Shown here: positions 9,234 through 14,542 of the stretch, piece by piece
Position numbering within the stretch: the first letter of the stretch is position 1
How the letters are laid out: each line of letters opens with the position of its first letter
Source of the DNA: Tetmemena sp. SeJ-2015
Taxonomy: Eukaryota; Ciliophora; Spirotrichea; Sporadotrichida; Oxytrichidae
DNA: 14,542 nucleotides
Assembly: GCA_027382625.1 (NCBI GenBank)
Contig: JAJKFJ010021471.1
Location: forward strand, 1-14,542
Direction of reading: 5' to 3'
Program-made: the position numbers and the translations under genes
The notes under the pieces: generated by a model
Told to the model about the DNA's origin: nothing
The model's database searches: none
The model's input: the letters and a program-made list of their open reading frames with translations, nothing else

Positions 9234-9660
9234 TTTCTCAATCATAATATGGGTCCAAAACGACTTCAAAGGCAGATACTTAAACATGAATGAACAAAAA
9301 TATTATAAATTTAGCTTTGATTTAGCGAAATTTATTTTTAATTTATTACCAGTACTTATAGTTAAGTTGTATTGATGAGATCCCAACTGTAGTTCATCAT
9401 GCTCCTTGGCTGTTGAAAAGTGGTAGTTTTGCTCCATCTAGGGCTGGTTGGATAGCTCTTGTAAAATTAGGTGAACTTTATCCTGTGCGTTGACCCTCTA
9501 TCTGCTCGCCTGATGGAGTTAACTGGACTTTAATGTGGCAGCTCCAATTATTCATAAATGTAACCTCTTCATTATGCGAGGCTCTGAAATTAAGGATTCA
9601 GCCAGAGTCGACAGGATCATTTTTTCTCGCCTTTAAATGTGCTATCGTTTGATACCCATA

Positions 9661-9753
9661 TCGCTAGGGTTTAAAAATAAAATAATTAATATCATGCACA
9701 GAGATTTGAAACCTTAAAATATACTGCTTAATCAAAACTAAAAAGTTAAAATA
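9661..9753 (+). pseudogene. Protein-kinase catalytic-loop fragment
   Basis: The plus strand of the left palindrome arm reads IINIMHRDLKPQNILLNQN followed by QKVKI. This is an almost perfect CDK/MAPK-type catalytic loop: Asp of HRD, Lys, then Asn of PQN. The Gln after KP is TAA and a further Gln is TAA, which only makes sense in the ciliate code. His of HRD is at 9697-9699. The expected DFG segment is replaced by a degraded AYLFLQK, and no N-lobe is recognisable upstream, so only a fragment of about 30 codons remains. The mirror copy in the right arm (minus strand, His at 10318-10316) has an extra base after ILL and is frameshifted. It could be a germline gene segment cut at its boundary or a decayed pseudogene. 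Confidence 0.8.
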
Positions 9754-10417
9754 GTTGCTTATTTATTTCTTTAGAAGAAAAAAATTAAAATTATTTGAGC
9801 TATAATAAGGAAAAAAAAGTTTTTTAGAGATGGAGCTCATAATATCTGACAAACAGAATGGTTTTTAGAATTATTTAAAGTTAGAATGTTATAAATCACT
9901 ATTTTGAAATTAATTAGGTTGACTGTCAATTATTAAAAATTTTTAACAGCGGCGGTTCGAACTACCGTCCTCCAATCATTAATCAGACTTCGTCCCCGTT
10001 TAATGGTATTTCTACTATTGAGTCTGATTAATGATTGGAGGACGGTAGTTCGAACTCGCCGCTGTTAAAAATTTTTTAATAATTGACAGTCAACCTAATT
10101 AATTTCAAAATAGTGATTTATAACATTCTAACTTTAATATAAATTCTAAAAACCATTCTGTTTGTCAGATATTATGAGCTCCATCTCTAAAAAACTTTTT
10201 TTTCCTTATTATAGCTCAAATAATTTTAATTTTTTTCTTCTAAAGAAATAAATAAACAACTATTTTAACTTTTTAGTTTTGATATAAGCAGTATATTTTA
10301 AGGTTTCAAATCTCTGTGCATGATATTAATTATTTTATTTTTAAACCCTAGCGATATGGGTATCAAACGATAGCACATTTAAAGGCGAGAAAAAATGATC
10401 CTGTCGACTCTGGCTGA

Positions 10418-10618
10418 ATCCTTAATTTCAGAGCCTCGCATAATGAAGAGGTTACATTTATGAATAATTGGAGCTGCCACATTAAAGTCCAGTTAACTCC
10501 ATCAGGCGAGCAGATAGAGGGTCAACGCACAGGATAAAGTTCACCTAATTTTACAAGAGCTATCCAACCAGCCCTAGATGGAGCAAAACTACCACTTTTC
10601 AACAGCCAAGGAGCATGA
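10418..10618 (+). CDS. Short open frame inside the palindrome arm
   Basis: The plus strand is open from 10418 to a tandem TGA TGA at 10616-10621. An ATG at 10460 gives 52 residues containing NNWSCHIKVQLTPSGEQIEG and FTRAIQPALDGAKLPLF. This part of the arm is richer in G+C than the rest and appears identical in the other arm (minus strand, stop at 9399-9397), so the window holds two copies. The composition is protein-like and a tandem stop is suggestive, but no family is recognised and the true start may lie outside. Confidence 0.4.
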
Positions 10619-10730
10619 TGAACTACAGTTGGGATCTCATCAATACAACTTAACTATAAGTACTGGTAATAAATTAAAAATAAATTTCGCTAAATCAAAG
10701 CTAAATCTATAATATTACTATGAAGCCTCA

Positions 10731-11008
10731 ATGAGAATGGCTGGCAGATATGAATACAGAATCTACAACTCCTTATTTAAGAACTAATAAAAAACTTCAC
10801 AATTAATGTCCAAGTAGCCGACCTCAGATTCAGAACCAGGATTAAATTTAATGAATTCCTCAAAAATCTAGGTGAGAATAGGGTTGGTGAAATCCTTGTC
10901 TCAAACAGATCCAAGAAGTCCAACAGAAATTAAGGAAAAAGAAGACCAAGACGGAACAGAAGACCAAAGAACAACACTAAAAGACCCGCATTCAAGAATA
11001 GAGAATGA
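10731..11008 (+). CDS. Small protein with Arg/Asn-rich basic tail
   Basis: From ATG 10731 the frame reads MRMAGRYEYRIYNSLFKN. At the run of six A (10788-10794) it must shift by one base to continue NFTINVQVADLRFRTRIKF, then EFLKNLGENRVGEILVS, ending in a strongly basic tail (SKKSNRNQGKRRPRRNRRP, then AFKNRE) at TGA 11006-11008. The joined length is about 92 residues. The shift lies in a homopolymer, so it may be a sequencing error rather than a mutation. The tail resembles a nuclear-localisation or nucleic-acid-binding segment. The frame starts 15 bp after the palindrome ends, and its stop overlaps the next start (ATGA). No family is recognised. Confidence 0.5.
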
Positions 11009-11148
11009 TCAAGAAAGAACTACAAAAAATGACTCGAATGAGTGATTTGTTTTTTCCTAAAACAAGGAAGTCGAAGGATGGATTAAAAAAATTTAACATA
11101 AGACACCCAAGACCTCCGCTCGTCTAAAATATGTTGTTATATGAGTGA
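11005..11148 (+). CDS. Short frame overlapping both neighbours
   Basis: An ATG at 11005 overlaps the stop of the preceding frame as ATGA. The frame encodes 47 residues (MIKKELQKMTRMSDLFF, then SKDGLKKFNIRHPRPPLVQ) and ends at TGA 11146-11148, which overlaps the next ATG at 11141. A shorter start exists at 11029. Overlapping starts and stops are unusual for a ciliate. The three frames may therefore be one gene broken by indels, or one gene with TGA read as sense; the intervening frame-2 reading with three TGA codons is also protein-like. Function unknown. Confidence 0.35.
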
Positions 11149-11465
11149 AATGGGAATAGATGATAAAGGAATTCAAAAACAATCAAAAGTAACAGAAGTA
11201 GACTACATTTTTCTAATTACAAGAGGAATTATGAATGAAGATGCGTGTTTTAATAGAAAATAGTTTAGAAAGAATGCGGATTATAGCCAGTTTATGTCTT
11301 TAGAAATTACATTTGCAATGATGAAAGTTGAGAGATATTATTAGCGATCATTATCTTAAATATCCATCTCTCTGTCTAAAACATGTATCATTAATGAACA
11401 GTTTTATTCTTACATTATTTGATTGGGAAGAATTTGTTACTTTGATGAGCATAGTTTTACAATGA
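11141..11465 (+). CDS. Unidentified protein starting in an inverted repeat
   Basis: ATG 11141 opens MSEMGIDDKGIQKQSKVTE, then FLITRGIMNEDACFNRKQF and MSLEITFAMMKVE, with TAG read as Gln. The frame itself ends at TGA 11420-11422. A one-base shift near 11335 gives a better continuation (ISDHYLKYPSLCLKHVSLM, then LFDWEEFVTLMSIVLQ) to TGA 11463-11465. The phrase DWEEFVTLMS resembles the end of an EF-hand helix, but no calcium-binding loop precedes it, so no function is assigned. The first 55 nt are repeated in inverted orientation at 11586-11640, where they start another gene. The two stops lie four bases apart, tail to tail. Confidence 0.5.
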
Positions 11466-11469
11466 GTGC

Positions 11470-11640
11470 TCAAAGTGGATTTTTTAGACATGGAGATCTG
11501 GCTTTAGTTTTCATTGGTTTTCCATTTATTTAATTGATTTGATTTATTTACTTGCTCATTTAAACTCCAGCCTGTAATTAACTTTCTGTTACTTTTGATT
11601 GTTTTTGAATTCCTTTATCATCTATTCCTATTTCACTCAT
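11470..11640 (-). CDS. Short ciliate-code protein, inverted partner of 11141
   Basis: The minus-strand ATG at 11640-11638 starts a clean 56-residue frame ending at TGA 11472-11470. It begins MSEIGIDDKGIQKQSKVTE, the same leader as the facing plus-strand gene, then continues with an unrelated Gln/Asn/Lys-rich part (LQAGVQMSKQINQINQING, then KTKARSPCLKNPL). Several Gln codons are TAA. The composition is typical of ciliate proteins and no shift is needed. It may be a first exon or a truncated duplicate. Upstream (11641-11700) is AT-rich with a tttaa repeat. Confidence 0.5.
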
Positions 11641-11680
11641 AATATTATTATAATAGAATCTCCTAGAAGTAAGGGTTAGA

Positions 11681-11700
11681 TTTAATTTAATTTAATTTAA
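11681..11700. repeat. (TTTAA)4 microsatellite
   Basis: Four perfect copies of tttaa lie about 40 bp upstream of the minus-strand start codon at 11640. Confidence 0.9.
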
Positions 11701-11915
11701 GAAAAAACTAGCAACTCAGTTACTTCATATTTTAAACTTATTATTTAAACTTATTTTTTTTAATAAAAGCCCAATGATTCACAGAAAAGCAGCTTTTTGT
11801 CAAACTCAAGAATTTTTATACCATAATTCAGTATATAAGTGATAAGTAATTTCTCTAAGCTGGTAAATATCCATCTACAATAGCTGTGATAATGTAAATT
11901 TTAGGTGAGTGAATC

Positions 11916-12218
11916 ATGTTTAACCTTAAAGTTTTGCTTGAGTAGTAGGAGTTCGCAAGTTTTAGCTTATTTTATCTTCTATTTGAGGATACAAAATGGG
12001 GAATTGAATCTCTAAAAATTTTTGAGATAGGAAAATTTTAAATGTAAGAATATATTCTGCTTTAACCATTAAGTATTTATTTTATAATTTCTAATTGTTG
12101 ATTGCCTCTAAAAATATTAAATTTTACAGGAATCGAAGTAGAAACCAAGGAGAATAATTTCAAGTATAGTCAAAATCTTTATGTTTTTTTCCTCTAAAGC
12201 AGATATAATTTATTCTGA
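11916..12218 (+). CDS. Unidentified frame with an in-frame TGA
   Basis: ATG 11916 opens 61 residues to TGA 12099-12101 (MFNLKVLLEQQEFASFSLF, then FEDTKWGIESLKIFEIGKF). The same frame continues after the TGA with LPLKILNFTGIEVETKENN and FKYSQNLYVFFLQSRYNLF to TGA 12216-12218. Gln is encoded by TAG and TAA. The second part could instead be a separate exon, since a splice-acceptor-like ttttacag lies at 12122-12129. It sits in an AT-rich region with no recognised neighbours in an operon-like arrangement. No family is recognised; it may be a gene segment or decayed gene. Confidence 0.4.
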
Positions 12219-12339
12219 TGGAGTAGTAATTCGGTAATTTAAAGTCCATTTTAAAGTATCATAATTTTATATAGTTATTATTCCTAAAAATTATTAAATG
12301 TAATTTTAACAATAATGATCAATCTTAAAATTTGAAAAA

Positions 12340-12576
12340 ATGGCGAACCTCAAAAGAAAAACTAATTATTGTTATATTCAATTATCCTAAAATATACAAA
12401 ATTTTAATAATCTAAATTATTTGAAAAAAAAATTATGCATAAGAATAAAATAATAAATTCGCAAGCAGCATATTTCTACAATATAATTGTCTAGCGAAAG
12501 ATTTACTTTTATAATAATGCATTTTAAGTGTGCATGTAATTTTTAATTAATTTTTATAAAATAAATAGCCAATTGA
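12340..12576 (+). CDS. Low-confidence open frame
   Basis: An ATG at 12340 begins 78 codons ending at TGA 12574-12576 (MANLKRKTNYCYIQLSQNI, then YLKKKLCIRIKQQIRKQHI). The residues are mostly Asn, Lys, Ile and Gln, as AT-rich non-coding DNA also gives under this code. It overlaps the beginning of the next coding-like segment in another frame. It is listed for completeness only. Confidence 0.25.
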
Positions 12577-12701
12577 AGTTTGTAGTTGGATTAGTTGGTG
12601 TTGGGATAGCCCTTCGCAATCGTTTTACGGGAGCTGACTTACAATCTTAAAGAAGCGACTTGAATAAAGAATTAGTAAAATATGTGTATGTGTATGTGTG
12701 A
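12564..12701 (+). CDS. Coding-like segment, probable exon or gene piece
   Basis: This short stretch differs from its AT-rich surroundings in having ordinary codon composition. It reads LKFVVGLVGVGIALRNRF, then TGADLQSQRSDLNKELVKY, ending at TGA 12699-12701 within a tatgtg repeat. The Gly-rich hydrophobic start and charged helix look like part of a folded protein. There is no ATG, so it would be an internal exon or a macronuclear-destined segment with its boundaries near 12564 and 12665. No family could be named with confidence. Confidence 0.4.
12681..12700. repeat. (TATGTG)3 microsatellite
   Basis: Three copies of tatgtg followed by tg sit at the 3' end of the coding-like segment and about 55 bp upstream of the ATG at 12755. 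Confidence 0.85.
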
Positions 12702-12754
12702 ATGACTACCACTTGTTCATTGCATTTTATTTCATTGTGGAGGCAAGTGACTAA

Positions 12755-13006
12755 ATGTCAGACGAAAAATGTAGCTAGGAGATGGAAATTAAAGAGGATT
12801 AAGATGATGAAAAAGATTCAGAGAAAAAGAAAGAGAAAGAGAAACTAATCTAAAAAAAGGTTTCCCGCATCCAACAATTTGCTATTATCTTCAATATCGG
12901 CTATTCGTTTATTAAATTAGATTATTAGCGGAATTAAACACCCGCTGGGGTATATATATAATAGGCTTTTATATCACCTACTAAAACACGATCATAATTG
13001 GTGTGA
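12755..13006 (+). CDS. Small protein with highly charged N-terminus
   Basis: ATG 12755 to TGA 13004-13006 encodes 83 residues without interruption. The first 35 residues are dominated by Glu, Asp and Lys (MSDEKCSQEMEIKEDQDDE, then KDSEKKKEKEKL), typical of a disordered, often nuclear or cytoskeletal, N-terminus. The rest is mixed (VSRIQQFAIIFNIGYSFIK, then RNQTPAGVYIQQAFISPTK). Seven or more TAA/TAG codons are read as Gln. It is one of the cleanest frames in the window. The change of character after residue 34 could mark an exon or segment boundary. It is tail to tail with the minus-strand gene ending at 13238. Confidence 0.55.
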
Positions 13007-13237
13007 CCTGTCCCTGATGCCACGTGTCAACCAATGATGTCAGATATTAAATAATAACTCAGTTTTAATAAATTTAATGAGGGGTATTATACTGAAGAAT
13101 TTAATATGTGATAGAAGATGATCAATACTAAAATTAAGATAGATAAGTAACGAAAGAAGTGATTTATAATAGGTGGTATATTAAATAAATTTAATTTTTT
13201 TCATTAATTAAAGAAGGAGGCAGTATACAGAGCTTCG

Positions 13238-13432
13238 TCAAGATCCTGATTGACAAGGCTAATTTTTTTATAATTTTGATTCCATATTAGTTTCATATTT
13301 TCTTTTTAGTTGTGGTTGTTTGTTCTTGAGGTTGTTTTGTTTGGTGGCTTTGCTTGTCTTGATGATCGAATTTAGGGATGGGATGGTAAAATTTTTCAAA
13401 ATTTTGTCTAAACTGTATTCTTCAAGTTTCAT
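13238..13432 (-). CDS. Small Lys/Asn/Gln-rich protein or first exon
   Basis: The minus-strand ATG at 13432-13430 to TGA 13240-13238 gives 64 residues without interruption. The N-terminus is well mixed (MKLEEYSLDKILKNFTIPS, then LNSIIKTSKATKQ), followed by a basic part (KNKQPQLKRKYETNMESKL). Two Gln codons near the end are TAA and TAG (KLQKNQPCQSGS). The other strand over this stretch is T/G-rich, supporting the minus strand as coding. No family is recognised. It may be a complete small protein or the first piece of a longer gene. Confidence 0.5.
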
Positions 13433-13577
13433 AACGGCGAAGGATAGTCTCTGCTAGTTAAAAAAGGTAGCCTTCAGTGTTTGAACTTGTATCCTTGCAT
13501 TCAAAACTCAAAACCCCATAATAAGATAAGAAAGTGAAAATAAGTTGTGTATAATTAATTCTTATTAATACTTATAA

Positions 13578-14542
13578 TCATGCTAAATTTTAACCCTAAA
13601 CAGGCAATCTAAAAGTCTTCTAGGAAGGTGACCTTGACGTCTGTCTCATATCTCTGAATTTTATACCTTTAAGTGCTTCCTCTATCTCAGATAACTGAGT
13701 GTTAGGTTTTCATAGGTTGCTTGATTATTACTTTGTTTACTAACTTTTTCAAAGGTTCTGATACCCTGTCTATCTTACAATGTCTTGTTGCGAATTATAT
13801 TGCACCATCTTCACTTTCACACTAGTAGTTTTCCTCTGTTCATATTGCATTCAAGTATGATTGCAACTATAGACCAAATTCCCACTGCACTGAACCGTTG
13901 AGCCCCAAGTGTGTCTTCTAGATGGAAGTAGCCCTGCCAAGTTCCTATGCACCGATAGCTTCCTCAATGTTTTCCCTCTTCTTACAACTACTTGTTGAAG
14001 TCTATGACGTTGCTCTGACTGTTTCAAAGTTTATCATGATGTTCTTTGGCTTGAGATCTCTGTGCACGAATCCCACTCATGCAACTCCTCACCCCTCTAA
14101 CGAGGTCAGTGAGAATAGCAGTAAGCTAGTACTTGTTTGCGCTCGTGCTGAAAATTCTCATTAGTGTGATCTCACCATTTCAGAAGGCGAATGGATTAAT
14201 CATGTCGATAAGTACACCAGCAGATGAGAACGTACTTCAAGTTTTTGTCCTCGCTTCTCTCAACTGTCAGTTCTTTCGCGAACTCAAGACCTCTCCTATC
14301 CCTTCTTTACAAGGTATTCGTAGGGAAGATCTTGTAAGCTTCTTTGTATGATGGTGTCTCTTCGCTTCGCATCAGGAAGGAGGTAATTTTGCACACACTC
14401 CTCCAAGTTACATACCTCAAGCATTGGAGTCTTGCTTTGACTGCTGAAACTTTAGCTGCACATAACACCAAGGCTCTGATTCATGAACTCAATCTTCCTC
14501 TCTTCTCCTTGCTTGCTCTTTAGTTTAACCTTGTCAAGGTAT
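13578..14542 (-). pseudogene. Decayed protein kinase, cut by the right edge
   Basis: Right to left: LDKVKLKSKQGEERKIEF at the window edge, then LEVCNLEECVQNYLLPDAK, EFAKELTVERSEDKNLKYV, LTAILTDLVRGVRS and the catalytic loop FVHRDLKPKNIMINFETVR (His codon 14064-14062). Helix F follows as AVGIWSIVAIILECNM (about 13840-13793), then a C-terminal end TQLSEIEEALKGIKFRDMR and PSQKTFRLP closing at TGA 13580-13578. The order and spacing are those of a Ser/Thr kinase domain. At least four frame changes, including just before the catalytic loop and again before helix F, and a missing DFG motif mark it as a pseudogene. TAA and TAG appear as Gln in several places. It is not obviously the same kinase as at 2412-3859. 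Confidence 0.75.

Larger units (their letters stand above)
9299..10716. repeat. Large near-perfect palindrome (about 690-bp arms)
   Basis: The left arm 9299-9989 is the reverse complement of the right arm 10021-10716, around a 31-bp spacer (9990-10020). Long stretches are identical. The few differences are mostly single-base or short indels, such as an extra base within cgaactcgccg on the right, tatat inserted near 10138-10142, and one base in the kinase fragment near 10280. No target-site duplication is evident. The arms hold a kinase fragment and a short open frame. A fold-back element or a recent inverted duplication would both explain it. Confidence 0.95.
11141..11640. repeat. Inverted repeat duplicating a 5' coding end (55 bp)
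   Basis: Positions 11141-11195 and the reverse complement of 11586-11640 agree at 54 of 55 bases; the one difference changes Met4 to Ile. The repeat begins exactly at the ATG of both flanking frames and ends after codon 18, where the two proteins diverge. Similarity does not extend upstream of the start codons. Confidence 0.9.

Noticed and set aside
8666..9286. Continuation of the 7241 gene to TGA 9287
   Set aside because: The frame is open, but beyond about 8940 it is AT-driven and then runs antisense through the right inverted-repeat arm, so this part is probably not coding.
9949..9970. tRNA T-arm-like ggttcgaactaccg near the palindrome centre
   Set aside because: The stem cannot form five pairs and no acceptor, D or anticodon arm is present on either strand.
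11411..11462. EF-hand protein suggested by LFDWEEFVTLMS
   Set aside because: Only the exiting-helix resemblance is present; no DxDxDG-type loop precedes it.
13922..14351. Plus-strand frames of 70-80 codons near the right end
   Set aside because: They are antisense to the kinase pseudogene that contains HRDLKPKN on the minus strand.

Overview
The window looks like germline (micronuclear-type) DNA of a ciliate that reads TAA and TAG as glutamine and uses TGA as its stop codon. With the standard code almost nothing in it is coding. With TAA/TAG as Gln, recognisable proteins appear. These include a kinase motif HRDLKPQNILLN whose Q is TAA (9697), a C2H2 zinc finger RCQVC...HLTSH whose Q is TAA (about 3522-3451), and a DDE transposase whose frame ends at TGA (5089). 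All assignments come from translation by eye. In AT-rich DNA with only one stop codon, open frames are cheap, so short unrecognised frames carry low confidence.

Layout. 1-288 holds the 5' end of an apparently intact minus-strand gene running off the left edge. 323-680 is a MITE-like element with 46-bp terminal inverted repeats. 699-1020 is a coding-like fragment. About 1440-5960 is richer in G+C than its flanks and holds the remains of a large transposon: a plus-strand broken frame (1443-2390), a minus-strand zinc-finger + protein-kinase pseudogene (2412-3859), a plus-strand open frame (4085-4912), and a minus-strand Tc1/mariner-like DDE transposase pseudogene (5089-5860). A zinc-finger/kinase protein next to a DDE transposase is the signature of the TBE transposons of stichotrich ciliates (Oxytricha and relatives), which are removed from the somatic nucleus. 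5960-7240 is very AT-rich spacer.

7241-8940 is a long frameshifted plus-strand frame of unknown function. Part of it is present a second time in inverted orientation (8263-8436 against 9067-9233). 9299-10716 is a nearly perfect 1.4-kb palindrome with about 690-bp arms and a 31-bp spacer; it carries a CDK/MAPK-like kinase fragment. 10731-11465 holds three plus-strand frames whose starts and stops overlap. A minus-strand gene (11640-11470) shares the first 55 nucleotides of the third frame in inverted orientation. 11916-13432 holds several short ciliate-code frames, including two clean ATG-to-TGA ones (12755-13006 plus; 13432-13238 minus). 13578-14542 is a second decayed protein kinase on the minus strand, cut by the right edge.

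Together the window reads as a mix of short gene pieces, decayed transposon genes and four separate inverted repeats, as expected for ciliate germline DNA. The species, and which segments are retained in the somatic nucleus, cannot be decided from this sequence alone.
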